This document shows positions 9,629 through 18,633 of a DNA stretch of 64,000 nucleotides, piece after piece. Under the pieces are notes generated by a model that saw only the letters and a list, made by a program, of their open reading frames with translations, made no database searches and was not told where the DNA came from. The stretch comes from Algibacter pacificus. GTDB taxonomy: Bacteria; Bacteroidota; Bacteroidia; Flavobacteriales; Flavobacteriaceae. Within the stretch, counting starts at the first letter, position 1. The number at the start of each line of letters is the position of its first letter. A program made the translations under genes and the position numbers. The stretch spans positions 186,001 to 250,000 of the forward strand of contig NZ_VOGY01000001.1 in assembly GCF_008033385.1 (NCBI RefSeq). The letters run 5' to 3'.

Positions 9629-10831
9629 TTGAAAATACTTCACACAGCCGATTGGCATTTAGGACATAGATTACACGAACAATCTCAAGTTGCCGAACAA
9701 ACTTTGTTTTTAAATTGGATTGAAAATTACATTATCGCGGAAAAAATTGATGTTTTATTAATTTCCGGAGATGTGTTTGACACCGGTTCGCCATCCAACC
9801 AAAGTTTAGAAATGTACTATAGTTTTTTAGTGAAGTTAAAAGCTACAAGCTGTAAGTCGGTAATAATCACGGGAGGTAATCACGATTCTGCTGGAACATT
9901 AAACGCGCCAAAACATATTTTAAATGCCTTATCTATAAAAGTCGTTGGCAAGGCTACCGACCTTATTGAAGATGAAGTTTTTAAAATTGATGTAAATGGT
10001 GAAAACGTTATTATTGGAGCTGTGCCTTATTTGCGAGATGGAGATATTAGGCGAGCCGTTGCCGGCGAATCTTTCGATGAATTAACCGATAAATATAAAA
10101 CCGCGCTAATCAATCATTATCAAATGGTGGCCGAACAATGTAAACTGGTAAATACCACCAATGCACCAGTGATTGCTATGGGGCATTTATTTGCCATGGG
10201 AGGCTCTATTTCCGATAGTGAACAAAATATTTACGTGGGCACATTGGGGCATATTGGGGCAGAAGATTTTCCAGAGTATTTCGATTATATTGCTTTAGGC
10301 CATTTGCACCGCCCTCAAATTGTTGGTGGAAACGGTAAAGTTCGTTATTCTGGATCTCCAAATGTTTTAAGTTTTAGTGAAATTGGTTACGATAAAAAAG
10401 TGATTGTTTTAACGATTGAACATAATAAAATAAGTGAAATTAAGGAGGATACCATCCCGAGTTTTAGAGCTTTTTATAAACTAGAAGGTAGCATGGACGA
10501 ATGTATGGCTGCTTTTCCAACGATTACATCCAATGCCTACGGGTTAACGCCTTGGGTGGAATTGGTACTAAAAGAACCACATACTATAAACACCGAAAAT
10601 CTTGTTAAAGCTGCTGAAAATTATGCTTTCGAAATATTAAAAATGGCTTTAAAAAAGCAAAGAAAGGAAAAAGGAATCGAGGAGTTATTAGAAGAAACAA
10701 AGTCCATTAAAGAATTATTACCAACCGAAGTTTTTAAGTTGAAATGTAAAGAAATTGGTTTCGATTTGGAACACAGACCCGAAATAGAAGATGCTTTTAA
10801 TGAAATATTACAAGCCGTTAAAAATCAGTAA
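9629..10831 (+). CDS. sbcD: Exonuclease SbcD (Mre11-type nuclease subunit)
   Basis: This is a calcineurin-like phosphoesterase with all metal-binding blocks: HTADWHLGH, SGDVFDTGSPS, GGNHDS, GHLFAMGG and ALGHLHRPQ. With SbcC it cleaves DNA hairpins and blocked ends. I place the start at the TTG at 9629 because family members begin LKILHTADWHLG at this point. An in-frame ATG at 9590 would add 13 residues without homology, and neither start has a strong ribosome-binding site. The sbcC start follows the stop codon by 12 bases, giving a classical sbcDC operon. Confidence 0.93.
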   Translation: MKILHTADWHLGHRLHEQSQVAEQTLFLNWIENYIIAEKIDVLLISGDVFDTGSPSNQSLEMYYSFLVKLKATSCKSVIITGGNHDSAGTLNAPKHILNALSIKVVGKATDLIEDEVFKIDVNGENVIIGAVPYLRDGDIRRAVAGESFDELTDKYKTALINHYQMVAEQCKLVNTTNAPVIAMGHLFAMGGSISDSEQNIYVGTLGHIGAEDFPEYFDYIALGHLHRPQIVGGNGKVRYSGSPNVLSFSEIGYDKKVIVLTIEHNKISEIKEDTIPSFRAFYKLEGSMDECMAAFPTITSNAYGLTPWVELVLKEPHTINTENLVKAAENYAFEILKMALKKQRKEKGIEELLEETKSIKELLPTEVFKLKCKEIGFDLEHRPEIEDAFNEILQAVKNQ

Positions 10832-10843
10832 AAGCAGCGCGAT

Positions 10844-13800
10844 ATGAAGATTTTAAAAATTGAATTACAAAATATAAATTCATTACGATCTGATACTTCT
10901 ATAGTCATAGATTTTGAAAGTGAACAATTTAAAGATGTTGGTTTATACGCCATTACGGGGTCTACAGGCGCAGGAAAAACCACCATTTTAGATGCCATAA
11001 CGATTGCTTTGTATCATAATGTGCCACGGTTTAATGGTACAAAAGGAGCGTTGATAGATGTTGTAAGTCACGGTGCTCACGAGGCTTTTAGCCGAATTAC
11101 TTTTGAAAATGATAAGGTGGTTTACGATGCCTTTTGGGGAATGAAAGTAGCCGATAAATCGGGTAAAAAATATAAAAACCCTAAGGAAGAAGTGCGTCTT
11201 AAAAATTTGACAAGCGGTGAAATTTTAGCCAGTCAGAAAAGACTTTTAATTTCCGAAGTGGTTCGGGTAACGCAATTAGATTACAATCAGTTTTTAAGAT
11301 CGGTTATGCTGGCGCAAGGCGAATTCGCATCGTTTTTAACAGCGAAAGGTCCTGAAAAAGGGAAGTTGTTAGAACAAATTACCGGCGAACAGATTTATAA
11401 AAAAATAGGACAAAGTATTCAGGAAAGAAAGGCTAAAGAAGAAAATGCACTAAAAGAAATTCAATCTAAAATTAATTCGGATGATGTATTAACTGAAGAA
11501 GCTAAAGCGGAGTTAATTCAAAAAGATACTATTTTAGATACAGAGATTAAAAAGGTTGAAAAGGAGATTAGTGCCACTAAATTAATGGTGGATTGGTATC
11601 TTAGTTTTAAGGAATTGAATGATAAATCTAAGCAGCTGGAAGAAGGTTCTAAAGCTATCGATCTTTATATTGAAAAGCATAAGGAGGAATTAACTCTTTT
11701 AGATTTAAACGAAAAAGCAGAACCTTTTAAAGAGGATATTCAGAATTTAAAACATATTGAAAAAGAAGTTGAGAATAAAACCAATCAATTAAAAGTTTTA
11801 GAAAAGGATTTAGTTCAATTAAAGCCAAAAATTGAGGTTTTAGAGAAACAGACCAAAATAAAAGCAGAAGCGTTCGAGCTTGCCGATATAACGTTTACGG
11901 CTTGGTTGCCAAAATTCGATTTAATAACCAAGTTAGATGGTGAATTAAAAAATGAGGCTGAAAGTAAACAGAAAACTAAACAAAAGTTAGATGAATTAAT
12001 AGGTCAAATTGAAGCGCTAAAAAAAGAAGAGCACAATTTTACTAAGGTTTTAAACGATTCGGAAACTAAAATTAATGCCGATAATTTATTTTTGGAACAA
12101 AACACGTTTTTAAAGGAAGTCAGTTTAGAAATATCGAACTGGGCAAGCGAATTAACAACGCTTAAATCTAAAAAGGAAAGTTTAAAATCGGAATTGGATG
12201 TTGTGCATCAAAAAAATAAGGAAATTTTAAAAACGTCCGATGATTTAAAAGAAAATCAGGAACTTCTCCATAAAAAATTAGTTGAAGCAGAAAAAAACGA
12301 TAAGTCTTACGCTGCACTTGTAGAGCAATTATCTAAAAATAATATCAATGATGTATTAGAAAAAAAGCAGCATGTTACTTTGCTTGAAACGCATTGGAAA
12401 CAGTTTAAAACCCTTGCAGAACAAAATCTAAAAGCAGAAAAAAGAAAAGCAGATTTAGGCGTTCAGCAAAAACTGTTTTTAGAAAAATTAGAGTCGGTTA
12501 AAAAACAAATAGGCATATTACAAAAGGAAATTGAAGCTCAAGAAATTGCTGTTTTGGATGCTGGTAAAATTTTAGATTTAGAAAAAAGCATATCAAAATA
12601 TGAAGCAGATCGGCAGCGTTTAGTAAAAGGCGAACCATGTGGTTTATGCGGCTCTACAGAGCATCCTTTTACCGAAAATTTAAAAACTATCGGGGTTTCA
12701 GAATCGCAAATAGAACTCGATAAACGTAAAGAAAAATTAAAAACTCTTAGTGATTCTAAAGCCGTTTTAGATAAATCGGAAGTTGAATTGAATACAAAAA
12801 TTGAGCATTCTAAAATTCAAATTAATGACATTTCCGAAGAATTAAAAGCCATTATATCTTCAGCGAAAGCGTTAAAAATAGATGGTGAGTTATCAAATGT
12901 ATCAAAAATTGATACTGAATTAAGTCTGGTTTCCGATACCTTAAAACAGTTGGATGCACGATTAATAATTGGGCAACAATTGCAGAAGGATAAAGATAAA
13001 TTATCCAAAACTATTGAAGCGCAAAAAGAATCGGTAAATACCTTAAAAACAACGGTTGCTACGCTTCAGGAAAAAAATAAAAATGCCAAAGCAGAACTGG
13101 AATCTCGGCAAAAAACGATTAAAGATTTATCCGAAAATTGTTTGACTTTAGAAAATGAACTAAAAGCGAAATTGTCTAAATTTAATTACACTTTGCCGAC
13201 TGTAGAGGATACAGCAGTATTCATTAAAAAGATAGAAGGTTTTGTGTCCGATTTTAATAAAAAACACAAAGAGTTAGAGGCCTTAAAAGGGCATGTGGTG
13301 GTTATAAAAACCAAATTGGAGCACAATAAAAAGCAAATATCAGCCTTAGAAAACACGCAAAAGGATTTTATTAAAACGATAAAAGACTGTGATGTTAAAT
13401 TAGAGGAAACAAAGGCAAAACGTATAGCGCTTTTACCTATGGATATTACGGTGGAAAGCCAAAGAGCACGGTTGCAACAGGCTAAAAATAAATTAACAAA
13501 GGAGCTCGATTTAACTAAAAAGGATCTACAAGTTTTATTAAATTCTAAAACTGAAAATGAAGCTTTAAAAATTAAAAATAATAACGAAATTGTTACGCTT
13601 ACCGATAAGTTGAACGAGGTGCTGTTAACTTTAAATACTAAAATTAAAGCCTCCGATTTTGATTCTAAAGAAGCTATTGAAAAGGCCTTATTATCAAAAG
13701 AAGATAAAGATGTTTTTGCTAAGAATAAAGAGCGCATTAAAGATAATTTACTCAAGTTAAAAACTCTTAAGGAAGCTAACGAAAAAGCAAAAGAAGAGCT

Positions 13801-14497
13801 TAATAAATCTAAAAATTTCGATGTTTCCGAAGAAGATAGCAAATTAGCTTTAGAGCGTTTAGCGACTAAACATAAGGGTTTTTTATCGGAAAAAGGTGAA
13901 ATAAAACAAGCCTTTAAAAAGGACAACGAAATTAGAGATCGTAATAAAGCGGTTTATAAAAAAATAGACGCCCAAGAGGCTATTTGTAATGTTTGGAAGG
14001 AGCTGTTTAAAATTATAGGGAATTCTAAAGATGCGTTTAACGTCTATGTGCAGCGCTTAACCTTAAAGCATTTACTCGATTTGGCAAACGTGCATTTGTT
14101 TAAATTAAATAAGCGTTATTCTTTAAAAATGGAAGATAGCTACAAGCCTAAAGAGGAGCTTAATTTTAATTTAATAGACCATTACCAAACCGACCAAGTC
14201 CGATTGGTGGATACATCGAGCGGTGGGGAAAAATTTATAATTAGTTTGGCTTTGGCTTTAGGGCTGTCCGATTTAGCGAGTAAAAATGTAAAAATAGATT
14301 CTTTATTTATAGATGAAGGTTTTGGGACTTTAGATAAAAATACATTGGAAACCGTGATTTCTACCTTAGAAACCTTGCAATCTCAAGGTAAAATGATTGG
14401 GATTATATCGCATGTTGAAAATTTAAAAGAGCGTATTTCGGCTCAAATACAAATTACTAAAAAGAACAACGGTGTTAGTGTTGTGGATATTTTATAG
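10844..14497 (+). CDS. sbcC: Exonuclease SbcC (Rad50-type SMC ATPase)
   Basis: The 1217-residue SMC-like ATPase has its Walker A at residues 39-46 (GSTGAGKT). Long coiled coils surround a zinc hook at Cys599 and Cys602 (PCGLCGSTEHP). The C-terminal half carries the signature SSGGEKF and the Walker B region DSLFIDEGFGTLD. It partners SbcD in ATP-dependent processing of hairpins and double-strand ends. The length is normal for SbcC. The gene is packed 12 bases after sbcD, and the histidine kinase gene starts 28 bases downstream, so some read-through into the regulatory pair is possible. Confidence 0.95.
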   Translation: MKILKIELQNINSLRSDTSIVIDFESEQFKDVGLYAITGSTGAGKTTILDAITIALYHNVPRFNGTKGALIDVVSHGAHEAFSRITFENDKVVYDAFWGMKVADKSGKKYKNPKEEVRLKNLTSGEILASQKRLLISEVVRVTQLDYNQFLRSVMLAQGEFASFLTAKGPEKGKLLEQITGEQIYKKIGQSIQERKAKEENALKEIQSKINSDDVLTEEAKAELIQKDTILDTEIKKVEKEISATKLMVDWYLSFKELNDKSKQLEEGSKAIDLYIEKHKEELTLLDLNEKAEPFKEDIQNLKHIEKEVENKTNQLKVLEKDLVQLKPKIEVLEKQTKIKAEAFELADITFTAWLPKFDLITKLDGELKNEAESKQKTKQKLDELIGQIEALKKEEHNFTKVLNDSETKINADNLFLEQNTFLKEVSLEISNWASELTTLKSKKESLKSELDVVHQKNKEILKTSDDLKENQELLHKKLVEAEKNDKSYAALVEQLSKNNINDVLEKKQHVTLLETHWKQFKTLAEQNLKAEKRKADLGVQQKLFLEKLESVKKQIGILQKEIEAQEIAVLDAGKILDLEKSISKYEADRQRLVKGEPCGLCGSTEHPFTENLKTIGVSESQIELDKRKEKLKTLSDSKAVLDKSEVELNTKIEHSKIQINDISEELKAIISSAKALKIDGELSNVSKIDTELSLVSDTLKQLDARLIIGQQLQKDKDKLSKTIEAQKESVNTLKTTVATLQEKNKNAKAELESRQKTIKDLSENCLTLENELKAKLSKFNYTLPTVEDTAVFIKKIEGFVSDFNKKHKELEALKGHVVVIKTKLEHNKKQISALENTQKDFIKTIKDCDVKLEETKAKRIALLPMDITVESQRARLQQAKNKLTKELDLTKKDLQVLLNSKTENEALKIKNNNEIVTLTDKLNEVLLTLNTKIKASDFDSKEAIEKALLSKEDKDVFAKNKERIKDNLLKLKTLKEANEKAKEELNKSKNFDVSEEDSKLALERLATKHKGFLSEKGEIKQAFKKDNEIRDRNKAVYKKIDAQEAICNVWKELFKIIGNSKDAFNVYVQRLTLKHLLDLANVHLFKLNKRYSLKMEDSYKPKEELNFNLIDHYQTDQVRLVDTSSGGEKFIISLALALGLSDLASKNVKIDSLFIDEGFGTLDKNTLETVISTLETLQSQGKMIGIISHVENLKERISAQIQITKKNNGVSVVDIL

Positions 14498-14525
14498 GAA
14501 TAAAAGTGTTATACAATTTTAAAAC

Positions 14526-15620
14526 ATGGGGAATACAACAGATGTAGCATTAAAGGAACGTATAAAGGAGCTTACTTGCCTTTATGAGGTTTCATCGAGC
14601 ATTAGTAATGTGGATTTTCAAGATGTTGAAAGCACTTTAAAAGCGATTGCTAAAAGCCTTCAGAAGGCATTTTTATATCCCGATAAAACAGGAATTTGTA
14701 TTGCTGTAAAATCAATATATGTACAAACGGAACAGTATGTAGAAGGAGGGGTTTCCATTGCATCCGATATTAAGATATTTAATGAAAATAAAGGTCGTAT
14801 TGTTTGCGCTTTAAACTCAGATCATTTTAAAAAAGAAGATTTCTTAAAAGAAGAGCAATTATTGGTGAATAATGTGGCTTTAAAAATTGGCGATTTATTC
14901 GAACGTATTGATATTCAGAATAGTGAGGCAACATTAAAAAAACGCATGGAACACGCCGACCGTTTGGGGATACTTGGTGAAATTACCGCAGGAATTGCTC
15001 ACGAATTAAATACACCGTTGGCTAATATTTTAGGGTTTGCCGAATTATTAAAAGCCGATTTTGAAAACGATAAAAAGGTTTCGGGAGATTTAAACAAAAT
15101 TATAGACAATGCTATTTTTTCTAGGGAAGTACTGAAAAAATTAATGTTCTTTGCTTGCGAAATGCCTCAGGAAAAAAAACATGTTAATCTGGTGCCGACA
15201 ATTAAAAGTGCTATCGATTTATTGGATGCCTCTTTTAGAAAGGAACAAGTTAAATATATTGTAAAAATAGAAGATGACACGTTGTGGCTTAGAGCCGATC
15301 CTATTCAGCTCACACAAATTATTTTTAATTTATTAATGAATGCCATTTATTTTTCACCTAAAGATGGTTTGGTAACCATGGAAGCGCTTCAAACTGAAAC
15401 AGATATTATTTTAAAAATTTCCGATGAAGGTTCTGGTTTTACCCCCGAAGCTTTAGAAAAAGTATTTCAACCTTTTTTTACAACAAAACCTATGGAAGAT
15501 GGATCAGGACTTGGGTTAAGCGTGGTTCATGGTATTGTGGCGTCTCATAAAGGTAGCATAACAGCAGAAAATAGATTGCCAAAAGGTGCTATATTTACCA
15601 TCACGCTACCAAAAACTTAA
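14526..15620 (+). CDS. Soluble sensor histidine kinase (NtrB-like)
   Basis: This 364-residue kinase has no membrane segment. Its N-terminal ~130 residues look like a small cytosolic sensor domain (GAF-like by position, weakly supported). Then come the dimerisation helix with phospho-acceptor His159 (GIAHELNTP), Asn272 of the N box, DEGSGF at 300-305 and GSGLGLS at 326-332. The response-regulator gene starts 3 bases after the stop, so the pair is co-translated. It presumably phosphorylates that sigma-54 activator in response to an intracellular signal, which is unknown. Confidence 0.88.
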   Translation: MGNTTDVALKERIKELTCLYEVSSSISNVDFQDVESTLKAIAKSLQKAFLYPDKTGICIAVKSIYVQTEQYVEGGVSIASDIKIFNENKGRIVCALNSDHFKKEDFLKEEQLLVNNVALKIGDLFERIDIQNSEATLKKRMEHADRLGILGEITAGIAHELNTPLANILGFAELLKADFENDKKVSGDLNKIIDNAIFSREVLKKLMFFACEMPQEKKHVNLVPTIKSAIDLLDASFRKEQVKYIVKIEDDTLWLRADPIQLTQIIFNLLMNAIYFSPKDGLVTMEALQTETDIILKISDEGSGFTPEALEKVFQPFFTTKPMEDGSGLGLSVVHGIVASHKGSITAENRLPKGAIFTITLPKT

Positions 15621-15623
15621 GGC

Positions 15624-16952
15624 ATGCAATTACGTAAAGAAAACATATTAATTGTTGATGATGATATCGATATTTTGGAACTGCTGCAACGGCATTTGCA
15701 GTCCTGGAATTATCACACTTATAAAGCGGTTTCTGTAAAAGAAGCCGTTACAATTCTTCGAGATTCAAAGATTGATTTATTAATTACAGATTTAAAAATG
15801 CCGGAAATTGATGGGGCAGAGCTTATAAAATTTGTATCCGAACACTACCCTAAATTGCCTAAATTGGTGGTAACGGGGTATCCTTCCGTTCAGGATTCTC
15901 TTAGTTTTATAAAATCAGGCGTGGTGGATTATTTAACAAAACCATTCACTAGAGATGAGTTGAAAATGGCTGTAAATAAATCTATGGCTACTGCGGAGGA
16001 AAACCACCCAAAGAGAATTAAAGCTTCCGAAGAAAAAAATAAAGCCTATGGTGATATTATTGGTCATTCAGAAAAAATTAATGATGTTATTCAAATTATT
16101 GAACGCGTAAAAAATAATAAAGCTACGGTTTTTATAAATGGTGAAAGTGGAACGGGAAAAGAACTCGTAGCACGGGCCATACATTATGAAGGGAAGTTTT
16201 CTAGGGCGCCTTTTATTGTTGTAAACTGTGGAGCTATTCCAGAAAATTTGTTGGAAGCCGAGTTGTTTGGTTATGTAAAAGGGGCGTTTACGGGAGCAGA
16301 CACGAATAGAAACGGTTTTTTTCAAGCCGCTGATGGTGGTACTATTTTTTTAGATGAAATAGGAAATGCTTCAATGGCTGTTCAGCTTCGGTTATTACGT
16401 GTTTTACAAGAAAAAGAAGTCGTAAAAGTTGGGGCTCAAAAAGCAGAAAAAATTGATATTAGAATTGTTGCGGCTACCAATGGTGATTTACGTGAAATGA
16501 TAAAGAAACAAACGTTTCGTGAAGATTTGTTTTACAGATTAAGCGTAGTTGAAATCCCGATGGCGCCATTGCGCGAACGAAAGGACGATATTCCTTTATT
16601 GGTGGATAAATTTCTTTTTAAATATGGCGTGGAGTATAAAGATCGCTTTGTGAAAATATCGCCAGAAGCACTGTCTACTTTAAATCGTTACAATTGGCCA
16701 GGTAATATTCGAGAGCTTGAAAATGTGATTCAACATGCTGTTATTATGTGCGATAAATTGGTAGATGTGGAACACTTGCCAGGGCATTTAAAATACACTT
16801 TAGAGTTTACAGATGATACTTTACAACCGCTTAGAGTTATCGAAAAAAAATATATAGAAAAGGTCTTGCGGGCCACAGGTAATAATAAAACCAAAGCTGC
16901 TGAAATTCTTCAAATAGATCGAAAAACGATTCGTCAAAAACTATCAGAATAG
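15624..16952 (+). CDS. Sigma-54-dependent response regulator (NtrC family)
   Basis: The 442-residue protein has a receiver domain with phospho-acceptor Asp56 (LLITDLKMP) and Lys106 (YLTKPF). It also has an AAA+ domain with Walker A GESGTGKE (173-180), the sigma-54 contact loop GAFTGA (220-225) and the arginine-finger region (REDLFYRL), then a Fis-type helix-turn-helix at about 405-442 (NNKTKAAEILQIDRKTIRQ). It should activate -24/-12 promoters. A near-perfect one lies 136 bases past its stop at 17088-17103, in front of a four-cysteine microprotein, so at least one target is adjacent. A strong terminator separates it from that promoter. Confidence 0.94.
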   Translation: MQLRKENILIVDDDIDILELLQRHLQSWNYHTYKAVSVKEAVTILRDSKIDLLITDLKMPEIDGAELIKFVSEHYPKLPKLVVTGYPSVQDSLSFIKSGVVDYLTKPFTRDELKMAVNKSMATAEENHPKRIKASEEKNKAYGDIIGHSEKINDVIQIIERVKNNKATVFINGESGTGKELVARAIHYEGKFSRAPFIVVNCGAIPENLLEAELFGYVKGAFTGADTNRNGFFQAADGGTIFLDEIGNASMAVQLRLLRVLQEKEVVKVGAQKAEKIDIRIVAATNGDLREMIKKQTFREDLFYRLSVVEIPMAPLRERKDDIPLLVDKFLFKYGVEYKDRFVKISPEALSTLNRYNWPGNIRELENVIQHAVIMCDKLVDVEHLPGHLKYTLEFTDDTLQPLRVIEKKYIEKVLRATGNNKTKAAEILQIDRKTIRQKLSE

Positions 16953-17032
16953 TATTTTTTACTGGAACAATTTGTTTCAATTGAGGAATTTTGTACCGAT
17001 TTTAAATTCTTGTTTATTTTATAAAAATAAAG

Positions 17033-17060
17033 AAAACCCTTTATCCGTAAAGGGTTTTTG
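17033..17060 (+). terminator. Intrinsic terminator after the NtrC-family gene
   Basis: A perfect 11-bp stem (AAAACCCTTTA / TAAAGGGTTTT) with loop TCCG ends in a T-run. It isolates the regulator transcript from the sigma-54 promoter that begins 28 bases later. Confidence 0.88.
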
Positions 17061-17087
17061 TGTTTTCTGGTTTTGGGTAAATCTAGA

Positions 17088-17103
17088 TGGCATAAACGTT
17101 GCC
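17088..17103 (+). promoter_or_regulatory. Sigma-54 (-24/-12) promoter
   Basis: TGGCATAAACGTTGCC fits the RpoN consensus TGGCAC-N5-TTGCW with exact spacing between the invariant GG (17089-17090) and GC (17101-17102). The predicted transcription start is near 17114, giving a leader of about 22 bases to the ATG at 17136. The gene just upstream encodes a GAFTGA-bearing sigma-54 activator. No clear activator-binding palindrome was found in the short space after the terminator. Confidence 0.85.
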
Positions 17104-17135
17104 TTTATGAATTAACAATATTTAAAGAGATAGAA

Positions 17136-17249
17136 ATGAGTGCAAAACAATTTAATATATGCCCAAGTTGTGTGCATTTTAAAACCTGTGTGTTAACATC
17201 TCAAAAAAATAAAGTTTGGTCTTGTAGTGAGTACGACTCGGGAACATGA
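17136..17249 (+). CDS. 37-residue four-cysteine microprotein, probable zinc-binding
   Basis: Starting at ATG 17136 (AAAGAGA lies 8-14 bases upstream), this encodes 37 residues with Cys9, Cys12, Cys18 and Cys30 in the core CPSCVHFKTC...WSCSEY. The spacing C-x2-C-x5-C-x11-C suggests a tiny zinc or iron-sulfur site. An in-frame extension back to 17058 exists, but it would read through the sigma-54 promoter and start upstream of the predicted transcript, so I reject it. It is the first gene behind a -24/-12 promoter and beside its likely activator. Function unknown. A short in-frame Met-rich chance ORF is the alternative, but the cysteine pattern argues against that. Confidence 0.72.
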   Translation: MSAKQFNICPSCVHFKTCVLTSQKNKVWSCSEYDSGT

Positions 17250-17391
17250 GAGCTCCTAGTGTTGCTAAAATCTATAACCTAAAATTAGTGTTAAAGGTTT
17301 TAATTGTTAGTAGTTAATAATAAAAAAGAAAAAAGTAAAGTTCATTTTTCAATATAAATTTAAATCACATTTAATATTAAAAACAAAATTT

Positions 17392-17754
17392 ATGAAGACG
17401 TATATTATTGCAAGTTTTATGGTTTTAGGGAGTTTAAGCATTAATGCTCAAGATGATGTTAACAAAGGAGCAGCATTAAAAGTAGGAGATGTTATTGAAA
17501 TAGGGAATCCTTCAACAAGCAAGTATAAACACATTAAGTTTCCTCGCGCAAATTTCATTATTAAACGAAATGGGGTAGCAGATTATAAAAAGGCTTTAGG
17601 AAATCAAGTGGTTGTTACCAATGTGGAAACTATTAAAGAAGGTGAAACTAGAATTAGTGTAAAACGTAAAGATGGAAAACGGTTTTTTAACACGGTATCT
17701 AATATTTCCATTAGTTTAGAAAAGGCTTTAGCGGCTAACGAAATTAAAATATAA
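17392..17754 (+). CDS. Small exported protein of unknown function
   Basis: The 120-residue product has a signal peptide (MKTYIIASFMVLGSLSINAQ) and a small basic beta-rich body with VGDVIEIGNPS and FPRANFIIKRNG. I do not recognise the family. It is 1 base upstream of the Rnk/GreA-like gene, so the two are cotranscribed. It follows the four-cysteine gene by 142 bases with no terminator visible, so it may belong to the same sigma-54 unit. Periplasmic or surface location is inferred from the signal peptide. Confidence 0.75.
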   Translation: MKTYIIASFMVLGSLSINAQDDVNKGAALKVGDVIEIGNPSTSKYKHIKFPRANFIIKRNGVADYKKALGNQVVVTNVETIKEGETRISVKRKDGKRFFNTVSNISISLEKALAANEIKI

Positions 17755-17755
17755 T

Positions 17756-18175
17756 ATGAAATACGGGAGCTTAATATTAGAAAAAAAGGAATATGTGTAT
17801 TTAAAACGCATACTTAATGTGTCGGGTTACGCGGGAGATTTTGAAAATCAGAAATCTTTAAAAAAATTGAGTGAGGAACTTAAGGAAGCGCAAATAGTTG
17901 ATAATGAAAACATGCCAAGTGATATTATTAGATTTAATAGCAAGGCAACGTTAGTTTTCGAAAATGGCTTAGAGAAAACCTTGCAATTGGTTATTCCAAC
18001 CGAGCGCGATGTGCAAAAGAATAAAATTTCAATTATGGCGCCTATGGGGGCGGCATTAATTGGTTATGCCGAAGGCGATACCATTATTTGGGATTTTCCA
18101 GGGGGGAGACACCATTTAAAAATCGCCATAGTAAATCAAGAAGAAATCACAAAAGGGGTGAATTTAGTGATTTAA
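17756..18175 (+). CDS. Rnk/GreA C-terminal-domain-like protein
   Basis: This 139-residue protein pairs an N-terminal helical segment with a GreA/GreB-type C-terminal domain: VIPTERDVQKNKISIMAPMGAALIGYAEGD resembles the domain's conserved APMG-ALIG core. The length and domain order fit Rnk (regulator of nucleoside diphosphate kinase) or a small RNA-polymerase secondary-channel factor. Such proteins can bind RNA polymerase and adjust stress transcription. It starts 1 base after the previous stop. The exact function is unresolved. Cytosolic. Confidence 0.78.
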   Translation: MKYGSLILEKKEYVYLKRILNVSGYAGDFENQKSLKKLSEELKEAQIVDNENMPSDIIRFNSKATLVFENGLEKTLQLVIPTERDVQKNKISIMAPMGAALIGYAEGDTIIWDFPGGRHHLKIAIVNQEEITKGVNLVI

Positions 18176-18233
18176 AAATGAGTGAAAATGAAAGTAGAAC
18201 AGGTAACAATTCATATTTAATAGATATAGTTTT

Positions 18234-18623
18234 TTGAATAACATTTTAACACATAAAATAGACAATCAAAGACGTCTTTGTATTCAGAAAGATTTAAAAG
18301 AATTAAATCTTTGGTTGTATACATTGGAGCAATTTAATAATAAATTAGACTGCTTTAGTGTCTTAGAAAAACAACTGATTCAGAGTGCTTCAGTTTCAAA
18401 TAGCATAAAAGTATTACGACGAAAAAATGTTTTAATTATGGGAACATTTTGTAAATACAGTCAAGATTTGAAAAATGAATTTGAATATGGCCAAACAGAG
18501 TATAATGACGTAAGAGCGAAATGGCATGAAAAAAAGCGCGAGGAATACAAGCAGCTTTTACAAGAGTGCACAGCTTTCGAAATGCATATTTATAAAGTGT
18601 TAATGCGGTATAAACTTAAATAA
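18234..18623 (+). CDS. Small helical protein of unknown function
   Basis: The 129-residue, charged, mostly helical protein is predicted to be partly coiled coil (for example KWHEKKREEYKQLLQECTAFEMHIYK). No family is recognised. The start is a TTG at 18234, since no ATG precedes it in frame. That TTG overlaps by TTGA the stop of a 19-codon frame (ATG at 18178), an arrangement that could couple their translation. It lies in the stress cluster, 10 bases before the universal stress protein gene. Confidence 0.6.
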   Translation: MNNILTHKIDNQRRLCIQKDLKELNLWLYTLEQFNNKLDCFSVLEKQLIQSASVSNSIKVLRRKNVLIMGTFCKYSQDLKNEFEYGQTEYNDVRAKWHEKKREEYKQLLQECTAFEMHIYKVLMRYKLK

Positions 18624-18633
18624 ATTAGAAAAC

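Noticed and set aside
13186-13926. A 246-codon minus-strand frame within sbcC
   Set aside because: It is an antisense shadow of the Lys/Glu-rich coiled coil (giving Ser/Phe/Leu-rich sequence) and has no domain or start signal.
17058-17135. Longer form of the four-cysteine microprotein
   Set aside because: The extension covers the sigma-54 promoter and would start upstream of the predicted transcript.
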